Shown here: piece after piece, positions 53,692 through 62,720 of the stretch | Numbering within the stretch: the first letter of the stretch is position 1 | How the letters are laid out: the number at the start of each line of letters is the position of its first letter | From: Rhizobium grahamii | GTDB taxonomy: Bacteria; Pseudomonadota; Alphaproteobacteria; Rhizobiales; Rhizobiaceae | Length of the DNA: 64,000 bases | Reading direction: 5' to 3' | Assembly: GCF_009498215.1 (NCBI RefSeq) | Contig: NZ_CP043499.1 | Coordinates: 124,001 to 188,000, forward strand | Made by a program: the position numbers and the translations under genes | The notes under the pieces: generated by a model | Databases searched by the model: none | What the model saw: the letters and a program-made list of their open reading frames with translations, nothing else | What the model was told of the DNA's origin: nothing

Positions 53692-55152
53692 TCAGGTCCC
53701 CAGGTCGAGCAGCGATTGCAGCATTTCGTTGATCGTGTTGAGCAGCTTGGTCGCGGCCTTGTAGGATTGCTCAATGTCGAGGAGCAGCGTCAGTTCCTCG
53801 TCCAGATTGACACCCGTCTCGTTCGAATAGGCCTCGTCGCTGCGGGACAGGGCTGCAGATGTGTTCTCGGCTGCCGATGTCGCACCGCTTCTGTACTCTT
53901 CGAGCCAGCCGATCGATGCCGATGCGTAGGACATGATGCTGACGCTGGATGAAAGACCGGCATCGGACGAGAAGCTGCGGGACGTGTCGAGCGCGGAATA
54001 GAGCGCGTTCAGGTTATCGGAAAAGCCGCTGTTGCCATCGCTGTTCAGGTCCGTGATTCCGCTGACGGATCCGTCGCGAAGGTTCATCGGGTCGCCGCCT
54101 TCGCTGGTGACGACGCTGGAGTTCACCGAGATGGTCGCGGCAATGCCGTTGATGACATCGCTCGACGTCGGCGTTTCACCGTCGGCGCCCGTTGAGGTCG
54201 TCCACACGAACAAGCCCGGAACCGTCGTCGTGCCGTCTGTTTCCGAAAAAGCCGAGACAAGAGATTTGGCGATTTCGTCGAGCTGAGCTTGAAACGTCGG
54301 AGCGACTTCGTCGCGGAGCTGAAGCAGGGCTTGCAGGCTTCCGTCCGCTGACGTCGTCGAACCCTCCCCGGCCTTCAGCGCGACGCCGTCGACATAGACC
54401 GCGTTCCCTTCCGTGCCGGTAACATAGGTGGATGTTGCCTTGAACGTGACGCTACGCGCGGTGGTCTCGAAGAGCGTCGTCCCATCGCTCGTATAGAGCG
54501 CCATGTCGTTGTTATCACGCGTCACCGAGGTGACGCCGATGATCGACGAAATCTGCTTCAGCAGCTTGTCGCGCTCATCAAGTGCACTCGACGTATCCGC
54601 TCCGGTCGCGGTCGCGACCTTCACGGCATCGTTCGCCGTTTGAAACTGCGAGAGAAGCGTGTTCAGCGTATCGACCTGGGTGGCGATCTCCGCATCGGCG
54701 TCCTGCCGAACGGATTGAACGCCGTCGCTGGCTTCATTCAGCGAGTTCGCTAGATCCTGCGCCGCCGTCACAGCCGATTGGGCGGCAATCGTGCTGCTTG
54801 GCGACGTCGCGAATGTTTGTAACGCCTCCTGAAAGGAGGCAAGGTATGTGCTTGGGGACGTTTCATAGTCGTTGCCCCCAAGGATCGATCTCAATTGCTC
54901 CAGTCCGTCGAGCAAGGTCTGTTGCCCGCTATCGCTCGCATTCGCCTGCAGATACTGCGTCAGCAGCGCATCTTCCTGGGCGCGGGAAACGGCGACGACC
55001 TGTGCTCCATCGAGCGAGGTCGTGACCGCTGCTTCCCGGCGCACATAGTCGGTGTTGCTGGAGTTGGCGATGTTGTTGGCAACGATGCTGCTTTGGTAGC
55101 TCGTCGTGCTGAATATGCTTTTTGTCGTATTGAGCGCGGCGGACAATGACAT
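53692..55152 (-). CDS. flgK: Flagellar hook-associated protein FlgK
   Basis: A 486-residue hook-associated protein 1. The N-terminal rod-type motif SSIVANNIANSSNTDYVRRE and the C-terminal LDEELTLLLDIEQSYKAATK followed by LLNTINEMLQSLL are diagnostic; the N and C helices pack together in the hook-filament junction. The central part is Ser/Thr/Asp-rich. It starts 12 bases after the flgE stop, making a tight flgE-flgK-flgL unit. Confidence 0.95.
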   Translation of the reverse strand: MSLSAALNTTKSIFSTTSYQSSIVANNIANSSNTDYVRREAAVTTSLDGAQVVAVSRAQEDALLTQYLQANASDSGQQTLLDGLEQLRSILGGNDYETSPSTYLASFQEALQTFATSPSSTIAAQSAVTAAQDLANSLNEASDGVQSVRQDADAEIATQVDTLNTLLSQFQTANDAVKVATATGADTSSALDERDKLLKQISSIIGVTSVTRDNNDMALYTSDGTTLFETTARSVTFKATSTYVTGTEGNAVYVDGVALKAGEGSTTSADGSLQALLQLRDEVAPTFQAQLDEIAKSLVSAFSETDGTTTVPGLFVWTTSTGADGETPTSSDVINGIAATISVNSSVVTSEGGDPMNLRDGSVSGITDLNSDGNSGFSDNLNALYSALDTSRSFSSDAGLSSSVSIMSYASASIGWLEEYRSGATSAAENTSAALSRSDEAYSNETGVNLDEELTLLLDIEQSYKAATKLLNTINEMLQSLLDLGT

Positions 55153-55164
55153 GGATGGCTGTCC

Positions 55165-56460
55165 TTATCGCTTCAGGTTGACGAGAACGTCCATGATGTC
55201 CGAGCCGGTCTGGAAGACCTTCGAGTTTGCTGTGTAGGAGCGCTGCGCCTCGATCATCTCGGTCAGTTCGCCCGCGAGATCGACGTTGGAGCTCTCAAGC
55301 GCGCCCGATTGGATCGAACCGAGGCCGTTCGATTGCGGAAAGCCCGTGACCGTGACGCCCGAGGCGCCGTTGGCGCTATAGACGTTGCCGCTCAGCAAGG
55401 TGAGATTGTCGGGGCTGGCGACGGTCGCAAGCGGAATCTGGTAGAGCGATTTTGTCGTGCCATTCGAATAGGATACGGAAACGACGCCATCCGTTCCGAT
55501 GCTGACGGAGCTGACCGTGCTTGCCGCCTGGCCGTCGGCCGATCCCGTCGCCGAGAAATCGGAGGCGAGCTGCGTGAAGTCGGAATAATCCATCGTGATT
55601 GTCTTGGCTGTGACCGGATCGACGATGTCGGTATCGGTCGCCGAAGTAAGCTGGCCATTCGCATCGAAGCTCAAGCTCGCCACGCTGACGGCGCTCGAGG
55701 AATAGGGGAAGGACGTCGTACCGCCCGTCGTGGCATCGGCGTTGCGGTAGACAGCCACTTCCCAGGTCGAACCGGTGATGGCGCCACTTGCGTCCGTCGT
55801 TTCGCCGGTCTTGGTGAAATAGTAGTCGTACTGGATCGTGTTGCCGAGGCTGTCGTAGGCAACCAGCGACATCTTCTTCGTATCGTCGGTGACCGTTGAT
55901 GCATCGTTGGCGCTCGGCAGCGCGCTGGTATCAGAAACGACTTCGGCGCCGGAATCCAGATTGCCGCTGAAGTAGGCCGACGTCGAGGCGACGGCGCTGA
56001 GCCCGGACTGGGTGACATTCACAGGAACAAGGCCGTCAAAACCGTTCACGACGACAGCCGGAGCGCCGGAGTCGTAGGAGTAGCCCATCAGCGTGAAGCC
56101 GGCGCTGTTGACCAGATTGCCGCTGGAATCGACCGAGAAATCGCCGGCTCGCGTCAGGACCGGTGTGCCGTCGGCACCGGACACGATGAAGAAGCCGTCG
56201 CCTGAGATCGCGAGATTGTAGGCCGATGTCGTGTAGGAGATGTCGCCCTGCTCGGAGACAGCCTGGCGTACCGTCGTCTGCACGCCGCCCGAATTGTAGT
56301 TGCCGGTCGTGGACGGCAGAACGAGGGAAGAAAACGCAGTGGAAACAGACTTGTAACCCGTCGTATTGGAGTTGGCGATGTTGTCGGCGACCGTGCTCAA
56401 GCGGTTTGCCTGCGCGGCCATCCCAGATACTGCTGTTTTCATGCTGCCGAAGATGCTCAT
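55165..56460 (-). CDS. flgE: Flagellar hook protein FlgE
   Basis: A 431-residue hook protein. The N-terminal MSIFGSMKTAVSGMAAQANR and LSTVADNIANSNTTGYKSV, the middle ISGDGFFIVSGADGTP and the C-terminal ESSNVDLAGELTEMIEAQRS followed by YTANSKVFQTGSDIMDVL are family hallmarks. The start at 56460 with an AAGGAAAA site is preferred over an upstream in-frame extension. It polymerises into the hook connecting rod and filament. It heads an isolated three-gene flagellar unit. Confidence 0.95.
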   Translation of the reverse strand: MSIFGSMKTAVSGMAAQANRLSTVADNIANSNTTGYKSVSTAFSSLVLPSTTGNYNSGGVQTTVRQAVSEQGDISYTTSAYNLAISGDGFFIVSGADGTPVLTRAGDFSVDSSGNLVNSAGFTLMGYSYDSGAPAVVVNGFDGLVPVNVTQSGLSAVASTSAYFSGNLDSGAEVVSDTSALPSANDASTVTDDTKKMSLVAYDSLGNTIQYDYYFTKTGETTDASGAITGSTWEVAVYRNADATTGGTTSFPYSSSAVSVASLSFDANGQLTSATDTDIVDPVTAKTITMDYSDFTQLASDFSATGSADGQAASTVSSVSIGTDGVVSVSYSNGTTKSLYQIPLATVASPDNLTLLSGNVYSANGASGVTVTGFPQSNGLGSIQSGALESSNVDLAGELTEMIEAQRSYTANSKVFQTGSDIMDVLVNLKR

Positions 56461-56914
56461 AGCGTTTTCCTTGCCGAGACTGGTGGGGACATGCCGCGTA
56501 TTCGCACGCAAGCGACAGCCGCACGGAAAACGTGTGACGAATCGTGACGCCTGGCGTAGAATAGGATTGGCTTTATCGATGCGGTTCATCCGCACGCTCG
56601 CTGGGTCTCGACCAAGCAGCGGCCGATCAGCGGTGAATCATTAAAGAACTTATTGGTACCGTAAAGATAAAGCTAACTTCCGCAACCCTAGAAATCGCCT
56701 GTCACTTCTTGGTGTTCGCCGACGTGCGCACAGATCGCGCCTGTGTGTGAAGAGCCGTGGACAGTTGCGTCCGTCCCGTGCTTATTTAGGTATAAGTAGT
56801 TGACGTATCAGCGCATGCTGTGATTGTCTCGGCAAATCAGGGTGCCGTCCGGCGGAAGTATCTCTGCATTCTGCTGCTGCTTTTCGTGGTGCCGCCAAGG
56901 GAACGTTTGAAGTC
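56461..56914. promoter_or_regulatory. Divergent intergenic region between flgE and a TetR gene
   Basis: A 454-base stretch with no convincing gene. It should hold the flgE promoter (minus) and the TetR promoter (plus). An AT-rich patch lies at 56630-56690. A motif GTATAAGTAGTTGACGT at about 56792 resembles GGATAAGTACTACGT at about 57561, just after the TetR stop; they could be related regulator sites, at low confidence. Confidence 0.4.
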
Positions 56915-57550
56915 ATGGACGTGCATGAATCCCCAAAAGTCGTCTCAGAGGTGAAACGCCCGCGCGGTCGTCCGCCGGCTCACGACGAAGCGACACGCCG
57001 GGCGCAGATTGTCGAGATGGCGCGCGAAGCATTCTCGGAATTTGGATATGCGGGCACAACCACAGATATAGTTGCTGCGCGGTGCCAAATTTCCAAGCAG
57101 ACACTCTATCGTCTGTTCCCAAGCAAGGAAGATCTGTTCATCGCCGCAGCGATGACGCCGGCGCAGGATTTGCTCGATCTGCCTCGCCCCGAGGGTGAGG
57201 ATGTCGCCATGGACGAGGTGATCGCGAGGATCTTCCGCGTCGATAGCGCCCCCGCTCATGGGGCGCTGATCCGCACCGTTACGGGTGAAGCCGCAGATAT
57301 CCCTGAGATGGCAGAAGCCTTGGCTCTGCGGGAAATTCAGCAGGCAAGAAGCTGCCTGATTGACTGGCTGCGGGGTGAGGTAGCGAAGGGGAGACTTCGT
57401 GTCGACAATCCGGAAAGCAGCGCACGGTTGCTGATGGATATGATGTTTGCGGGGATGAGTCCGCGAGGCGGGTGGGACAATGCTACCGCCAGGAAAGAAC
57501 ACCTGGGGAATTGTATCCGGTTTTTCCTGCGGGGCGCTTCCACATCTTGA
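56915..57550 (+). CDS. TetR/AcrR family regulator (paralogue of the one at the right edge)
   Basis: A 211-residue regulator. An N-terminal basic tail with KRPRGRPPAHDE, an AT-hook-like RGRP, precedes the HTH (AREAFSEFGYAGTTTDIVA, then QISKQTLYRLFPSKEDLF). The C-terminal domain (LLMDMMFAGMSPRGGWDNAT) closely matches the TetR gene at 63494-64000. Target unknown. It precedes the DUF6502-DUF5666 pair by 75 bases on the same strand and may be part of that unit; it is divergent from flgE. Confidence 0.92.
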   Translation: MDVHESPKVVSEVKRPRGRPPAHDEATRRAQIVEMAREAFSEFGYAGTTTDIVAARCQISKQTLYRLFPSKEDLFIAAAMTPAQDLLDLPRPEGEDVAMDEVIARIFRVDSAPAHGALIRTVTGEAADIPEMAEALALREIQQARSCLIDWLRGEVAKGRLRVDNPESSARLLMDMMFAGMSPRGGWDNATARKEHLGNCIRFFLRGASTS

Positions 57551-57625
57551 TTTTTGGTACGGATAAGTACTACGTGTGGTTGGCATGATGCGAATGGATG
57601 TTGATCCGGGGAGCTGCGGCCTACT

Positions 57626-58489
57626 GTGTCCAGCACGAGCGGGACGATGATAAAGCAAAGGCCGAAACCTCCGTTTTCAGAAGACGCCTTGCAGCGTACG
57701 CTCCTGCGCGTCCTGAGGCCGCTGGTTCGGCTTTGCCTTGCAAGTGGCCTGAACTACGTCGCGTTTTCAGCGCTCATGCGCAGGCTGTTTATCGATGTTG
57801 CCGAGAAAGACTTCGCGCTTCCTGAAAAGCAGCAGACGGACAGTCGCATATCGCTGCTAACAGGCATTCACCGCAAAGACGTCAGCAGGCTCCGCGCGGG
57901 CAGCCTGTCTGTCGATTCTCTGCCGGCACCTGCCTCCCGCACCAGTCGTATTGTCGCGCGATGGCTTGCCGATCCACGCTGCTGCGATGAGACCGGTGCC
58001 CTGAAGGCGTTGCCTCGGTCGTCAGCAGACGGCGGGTTCTCGTTCGAGACCCTCGTGGGAGAGGTGACGAAAGATCTGCATGCGCGCGCCGTTCTCGATG
58101 AATGGATTGATCGTGGCCTTGCAGCGCTCGACGAAAACGATCACGTCCATCTGCGTGTCGAATCACTCGTATCGAGCGCCGACATGCAGACGCGGCAGCA
58201 CTATTTCACCCGTAACCTGCATGATCATGCGATGGCGGCGGTTGAAAACATTCTTGCCGACGCGCCGCCTTCCTTCGAGCGCGCGGTTCACTACAACAAC
58301 ATTTCCGATGCCCTCGCCAAACGCCTCGAAGCTGCCAGCCGAGAGGAAGCAATGGCGATGCTGCTGCGGCTGAATCGTCTGGCCAATCAAGCCATCGAGA
58401 GCGACCCGGGTGGCGATCACCGATGGATCGCCGGCGTCTATATTTTTCGAGCCGATGACGATCAGGTGACATCGGAGGCTGGCGAATGA
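57626..58489 (+). CDS. DUF6502 family protein
   Basis: A 287-residue protein of the DUF6502 family, which regularly precedes DUF5666 proteins. The N-terminal half (LLRVLRPLVRLCLASGLNYV, then SRISLLTGIHRKDVSRLRAG) looks like a helix-turn-helix, so DNA binding is plausible; the C-terminal half is helical (RQHYFTRNLHDHAMAAVENI). GTG at 57626 is used; ATG at 57647 is an alternative start. Its stop overlaps the DUF5666 start by 4 bases (ATGA), so the pair is translationally coupled. Confidence 0.8.
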   Translation: MSSTSGTMIKQRPKPPFSEDALQRTLLRVLRPLVRLCLASGLNYVAFSALMRRLFIDVAEKDFALPEKQQTDSRISLLTGIHRKDVSRLRAGSLSVDSLPAPASRTSRIVARWLADPRCCDETGALKALPRSSADGGFSFETLVGEVTKDLHARAVLDEWIDRGLAALDENDHVHLRVESLVSSADMQTRQHYFTRNLHDHAMAAVENILADAPPSFERAVHYNNISDALAKRLEAASREEAMAMLLRLNRLANQAIESDPGGDHRWIAGVYIFRADDDQVTSEAGE

Positions 58490-59553
58490 AGCGCTTGGCC
58501 ACGTCGCGCCGCGGTTTCATGCAGGCTGTCGCTCTTCTACCGTTCGCCTTTGGCGCAAAGGCAGCCGAGAAGCCGAAGCCGCACGATCATGGCATCGGCG
58601 GTACAGGTGCGTCTTTGCGCGGCGGCGACGACCACGGTATCGGCGGAACCGGTATCGTCGGGACGATTACCGGGTTTGGCAGCATCATCGTCAATGGCGT
58701 GCGAATTCCGTACCCGACGGATGTCCCGGTCTATCTGGACGGCCAGCGCGTGGGCACGGACAAGATGCGTGTGGGGCATGTGGTCCGCGTCTTGCTCGGC
58801 GGCTCGCAGGCGGAATCGATTCACGTCACCAGCGAGGTCATCGGCCCCATCTCCAGGATCGGCAAGGGGCGAATAGACGTTCTTGCCCAGTCCGTCGATG
58901 TCACGAACTTGACTGCGCGTCCGCGCTTGAGGGCTGGGCAGGTGATTGCCGTCTACGGGATCAGGAAACCAGACGGCATAATTGTCGCTAGCCGCATCGA
59001 GAGCCGCCCGGCATCGACAGCCCCAATTTTGCGCGGCATTGCGGAGCGTCGGGACGGAAACCTCGCGGTCGCAGGCTTTGTCGTCGGTCGTCCTTCCGCC
59101 AAGCTCGTTGGTCGGCGGGTCGTCGTAACCTTCCTGAACTCAGGCGGCCAGTGGCGCCCCGGTAAGGTGAAAGCGGACGATGTCGTCCCTGGGCTGACAC
59201 GCGGAACCGTCAATATTGAGACGTTCGTGGAGAGGAACGGGTCGACCATACGTGCCGGCCTCGGATTCCACCTGAATGAAAATGGCATGCAACCGTTTGG
59301 TAGAGACGGCCGTGCGTTTCTGAATCTCCCGGTGGCGGGCGGCAATTTCGATCCCGGCCCGCCCGGTTTTGGTCGCCCCGATGGCCGCTTTCGTTTCAAT
59401 CGAATGGGACCCGGCGGTCCTCGCGGTCATTTCGGCGGGTTCAATCGTCCGGATCCCGGTCCTTGGGGCGGGCATATGGGACCGCCCGGTGGTCCGCCGG
59501 GTGGGCCTCCTGGGCCACCTCCCGGCCCACCTCCGGGTCCGCCTCCGCAATAA
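58486..59553 (+). CDS. DUF5666 protein with Tat signal and Pro/Gly-rich tail
   Basis: A 355-residue exported protein. The N-terminus carries a twin-arginine signal (SRRGFMQAVALLPFAFGAKA, residues 7-26), so it is exported folded. Then come GIGGTGIVGTITGFGSIIVN and repeated small beta domains of the DUF5666/OB-like type (VYLDGQRVGTDKMRVGHVVR and two more). The last about 75 residues are Gly/Pro-rich, ending in repeated GPPPGPPPGPPP, possibly a wall or surface contact region. Function unknown. Use of the Tat route suggests cofactor or metal acquisition before export (inference). Confidence 0.85.
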   Translation: MKRLATSRRGFMQAVALLPFAFGAKAAEKPKPHDHGIGGTGASLRGGDDHGIGGTGIVGTITGFGSIIVNGVRIPYPTDVPVYLDGQRVGTDKMRVGHVVRVLLGGSQAESIHVTSEVIGPISRIGKGRIDVLAQSVDVTNLTARPRLRAGQVIAVYGIRKPDGIIVASRIESRPASTAPILRGIAERRDGNLAVAGFVVGRPSAKLVGRRVVVTFLNSGGQWRPGKVKADDVVPGLTRGTVNIETFVERNGSTIRAGLGFHLNENGMQPFGRDGRAFLNLPVAGGNFDPGPPGFGRPDGRFRFNRMGPGGPRGHFGGFNRPDPGPWGGHMGPPGGPPGGPPGPPPGPPPGPPPQ

Positions 59554-59604
59554 GGCAGAGCGGGTGATGCCCGCCGCTGCGTGGCGATTTAGCATGAGCT
59601 TGAC

Positions 59605-59625
59605 AAATGGGAAAAATTCCCATTT
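59605..59625. repeat. Perfect inverted repeat overlapping an upstream ATG
   Basis: AAATGGGAA (59605-59613) and TTCCCATTT (59617-59625) flank three A residues. It covers the first available ATG (59607) of the following gene; if the true start is at 59700, this is a leader operator. Confidence 0.5.
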
Positions 59626-59699
59626 ATTTCGAGTCCTCCGATGCTGCTTCGTTTTGCGCGGGGATCATTCGAACTAGCTTGATGGAAAAGGAGCTTCCC

Positions 59700-59996
59700 T
59701 TGGACGACGCGGCCCGGCTCAACGTCATTGCCCTGCCAAAAGGCGAGTTCATGCCGGCAGCCTATCCCTCTGATATGTCTACCGACGATCTGGGCGCCTC
59801 CGACGTCATCGTCACCTGGGAAAACCACGATGAGATCGTGGAACTCTTTCGGCGAGCCAACAGCGTCTCCGTGCAGATTTCCGAGCTATGGCAGATCAAG
59901 AAAGGCGGTCGCCTGAGCCAGGAGGATGTCGACTTTCTGGCGGACCTGATGAGCCTTCAGGCACGTTTGTCCAAGACCTTGTCACAGGTGATCTAA
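59700..59996 (+). CDS. Small hypothetical protein (about 98 aa)
   Basis: Not recognised. TTG at 59700 is chosen because an AAAAGGAG ribosome binding site lies 7 bases upstream; in-frame ATGs at 59607 and 59682 lack one. The protein is acidic and helical at its C-terminus (DEIVELFRRANSVSVQISEL, then LSQEDVDFLADLMSLQARLS). It converges with another small unknown gene, 11 bases between stops. Proximity to the DUF1217 flagellar-type gene is the only context. Confidence 0.55.
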   Translation: MDDAARLNVIALPKGEFMPAAYPSDMSTDDLGASDVIVTWENHDEIVELFRRANSVSVQISELWQIKKGGRLSQEDVDFLADLMSLQARLSKTLSQVI

Positions 59997-60007
59997 GCTT
60001 TGCGGCC

Positions 60008-60322
60008 TCAATGCAGTTGAGGCTTTGCCTGCGGAGCGAGGAAGGGAGCGACCTCGCTCGATAACGCTTCCATATCGAAATAGCAGTCGGCCAGCAGGCA
60101 GGTGACGATCGCTTCGCACAGAAGCTCGATCTCTGGCGGAATGCCTTGGATTTCACTGCCGCCAGCTTCATATACGCCAACGCGTGGCCAGGCGCGCTTT
60201 TGCTGCGGATGCAGCTTCTCTCCAATAAATGGCAAGAGGTCGATAAGCTCGGAAGCGATTGCGACAGCCTGCTCGAGCTCTTCTTCCTCTGTTGTCGGAA
60301 GATATGGACGATCTACGGACAT
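60008..60322 (-). CDS. Small hypothetical protein (104 aa) downstream of DUF1217 gene
   Basis: Not recognised; 104 residues, N-terminal Glu-rich helix (TTEEEELEQAVAIASELIDL), middle QKRAWPRVGVYEAGGSEIQG and a Cys-containing helix (IELLCEAIVTCLLADCYFDM). The ATG at 60322 has a GAGGAG ribosome binding site 10 bases upstream. It begins 14 bases after the DUF1217 stop and is clearly cotranscribed, so a role in the same flagellar or surface process is likely but unproven. Confidence 0.7.
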   Translation of the reverse strand: MSVDRPYLPTTEEEELEQAVAIASELIDLLPFIGEKLHPQQKRAWPRVGVYEAGGSEIQGIPPEIELLCEAIVTCLLADCYFDMEALSSEVAPFLAPQAKPQLH

Positions 60323-60336
60323 AGCAGACAAGCTCC

Positions 60337-62520
60337 TCAGCCGCTCTTTAGCTGCGCGACCGCAAGAAGCGTGTCGGCGCTGATCGTGGTGGAGCTTCCG
60401 CTCAGGATCGTTGCGGCGCTCGAGGTCGTCGTGCCGTTGCTGGTGTCGTACATCGCGGTAAAGCGCTTGATCAGGTCGGTGACCTTGTCGGGGTCGCTGA
60501 GATCATCCAGGTCGATGAAGTTCGTAACCATCTCGGCCTGCTTCTCGACATCCATGTTGGATACGTAGCTCGACAGGCCGAACGACGTGGTGAAAAACTC
60601 GAACAGCGCGTCATCGCCAAGGATGTCGTAGGCGCTCGATACCGAGGGTGCCATGCGTTCGAAGTAGAGCGCCAGCCGCACCCCGGTGTTGCTGTCGCCC
60701 TGATCACTCTCCAGGGTCTGCCGGACGTAGTTGTTGACCGTCTCGATGACGTCACCGCGCTGCTGGACGGTTCCTTCCGCGTCCGAGGACAGATTGCCCT
60801 CCGTGTCGAAGTTGAAGGAGCCGACGATCTCGGCAAAGCGGTTGTCCGAGAGGCCGTTGACGTAGCTGTCAGGATCGTCCGGATCGGAAGCAAACATCTT
60901 CTTCAACTCAGTGTCGGTGACATCGGCTGGATCGATCCCCTTTGCTTCCAGCATCAGGTTCACCAGCCGGTCGTCGGCAAGCACATCCGATGCCGTCTTC
61001 AAGGTCGCCATCTGCGTCGCGAAGTAGCTCATCTCGGTGTCTGCCGCGGTCGACGCCTCCGTCTTGTCGGTCCCGGACAGGTGACGGATCTTGTTCTGCT
61101 TGTAGTCGGCGACGAAGTCGTCGATCACCGATTGTGACATCGCCAGCAGGGGAACGGAGGTCTTGCCGTCGGAACCGAAATTGTAGGCGTCACGCAAAGC
61201 CGTAAACCGGTCGTCATTGAGCTGGTTGACGTAGCTGTTCGGATCGCTGGGATCGCTTTCGAGGATCTTGCGGAACTGGCTCTTCGTGATCTCCGACGAC
61301 CCGATGCCGAAGGAGCGCGCTGCCATCTGCCAGAGCTCGGCATCGTCATCGTTGCTGTCGTCGTCATCGTCGGCGTTCGAGGTCAGAAAGTCCTCGATAC
61401 TCGTGACGCTGGCGAGGCGCGTCTGATAGTTGGCGACGGAAGCTTCGATCCAGGTGTCGACGTCGCTGACGTTATAGTTGTCGGTGAAGGCTGTCGTAGT
61501 GGCCGTCGTCTGATCGCTTGTCTGGGCGGTCGTTCCGTCCGCAAGCGCACCGTCGGAATCGAAGTTGAAGGCATCGTGCAGGTCGCCAAGCCCGATGGCG
61601 GTCGCCAGCGACGAACTCTTCAACGATGCCGAAATGTAGTTATCCGGATCCGAGTCCGCCAAGCCGTATGCCGTGCGCAGATAGGTGACGAGCTTGTCGT
61701 CGGCCATGAGCTGGTCCACCGACGTGATACTGCCAATTCTCTCCTGGAAGTAGGTCGTATAGGACTCTCCCACGGAGCTGGAGGCAAAGGTCGATGAAGA
61801 GATAGCGTACATGCTCTCTACCAGCGACTTCTGGTCGTCACTTTGCAGCGGATCGCTGACGCTTCCGTCCGTGTTGAAGTTGAACGCCTTTGCCAGATTG
61901 ACGTAGGCGTCGTCGCCGAGCTGATTGACGTAGCTGTCGGGGTCGTCGACGTCGCTGGTCAGGACGTCGCGCAGGAAGCTGGTCGAGGTGTAATCGGTGC
62001 TGAGGCCGAAAGCTTCGAGAACATAGTTCCGAAGCTTGGTGCTGCCGAGAAGATCATCCACCGAGGTGACGTCGTTGATCGAGCTGTCGTAGTAGTCGGT
62101 CGCCTCTGTAATGGAGTCGCTCTCCTCATCGAACGAGCTCTCATATTCGGCCAGGAGCGAAGACTGCTGCACGCTGGTTTGAGCGGTTGCATCCTCGCCG
62201 ACAAACTTGAACGCCGACGCGAACTGCGAATAGCGATCATCGCTCAACGTGTTCGCGAAGCTCGAGGAGTCGCTGAGGTCGCTTTCCAAAACCTTCTTCA
62301 TGAAGGCCTTGGCGTAGGTCATGTCCTCCAGTCCATATGCCTTCATTGCATAGGAATAGAGGCGGTAGTCGTCCATGAATTCATCGACAGTGGTGACCTT
62401 GCCTATGTTCTCCTTGTAGTAGGTCGTGTCGCTGGCAACCGCGCCCTTGGATGCGACTGCCGACAGCGATTTGTTGAGATTGTTCGCGACCGAAAGGTAG
62501 CTGAGATAAGTGGAAACCAT
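60337..62520 (-). CDS. DUF1217 flagellar-type protein with six internal repeats
   Basis: A 727-residue protein. Six repeats of about 85-120 residues are visible, each opening with a YxxxI/M-x-VTSVDDLL-like helix and closing with ESDPSDPNSYVNQLNDDRF- or FNFDSDG-like Asp-rich segments. Repeats start near residues 33, 142, 256, 370, 490 and 625. DUF1217 proteins occur in rhizobial flagellar loci and may be filament or hook accessory proteins. The N-terminus (MVSTYLSYLSVANNLNKSLS) has the helical, no-signal-peptide look of flagellar axial proteins, suggesting export by the flagellar apparatus. The Asp-rich loops could bind calcium (inference). Confidence 0.85.
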   Translation of the reverse strand: MVSTYLSYLSVANNLNKSLSAVASKGAVASDTTYYKENIGKVTTVDEFMDDYRLYSYAMKAYGLEDMTYAKAFMKKVLESDLSDSSSFANTLSDDRYSQFASAFKFVGEDATAQTSVQQSSLLAEYESSFDEESDSITEATDYYDSSINDVTSVDDLLGSTKLRNYVLEAFGLSTDYTSTSFLRDVLTSDVDDPDSYVNQLGDDAYVNLAKAFNFNTDGSVSDPLQSDDQKSLVESMYAISSSTFASSSVGESYTTYFQERIGSITSVDQLMADDKLVTYLRTAYGLADSDPDNYISASLKSSSLATAIGLGDLHDAFNFDSDGALADGTTAQTSDQTTATTTAFTDNYNVSDVDTWIEASVANYQTRLASVTSIEDFLTSNADDDDDSNDDDAELWQMAARSFGIGSSEITKSQFRKILESDPSDPNSYVNQLNDDRFTALRDAYNFGSDGKTSVPLLAMSQSVIDDFVADYKQNKIRHLSGTDKTEASTAADTEMSYFATQMATLKTASDVLADDRLVNLMLEAKGIDPADVTDTELKKMFASDPDDPDSYVNGLSDNRFAEIVGSFNFDTEGNLSSDAEGTVQQRGDVIETVNNYVRQTLESDQGDSNTGVRLALYFERMAPSVSSAYDILGDDALFEFFTTSFGLSSYVSNMDVEKQAEMVTNFIDLDDLSDPDKVTDLIKRFTAMYDTSNGTTTSSAATILSGSSTTISADTLLAVAQLKSG

Positions 62521-62655
62521 GGACCCGCCCCCGAGAAGAGCAAAGGCGGCATTCCAGCCTTTGCTTGCCTCATGTCTGATGCAGGGTGGCGAACCATTCA
62601 GCCAAAAGGAGCGATCGGAGACGCAATCCCCCGACGCGACCTACCTGTAGTTATT

Positions 62656-62671
62656 ACAGAACCCAATGGTT
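62656..62671. repeat. Palindrome upstream of the DUF1217 gene
   Basis: AGAACC (62656-62661) and GGTTCT (62666-62671) around CAAT, within an AT-rich stretch between the ArsR-type gene and the DUF1217 start. A candidate operator, perhaps for the adjacent ArsR-type regulator. Confidence 0.4.
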
Positions 62672-62720
62672 CTATAAATGATTCATCACGATGGCGCTAG
62701 GGTTTTGTCACGACCGTCGT

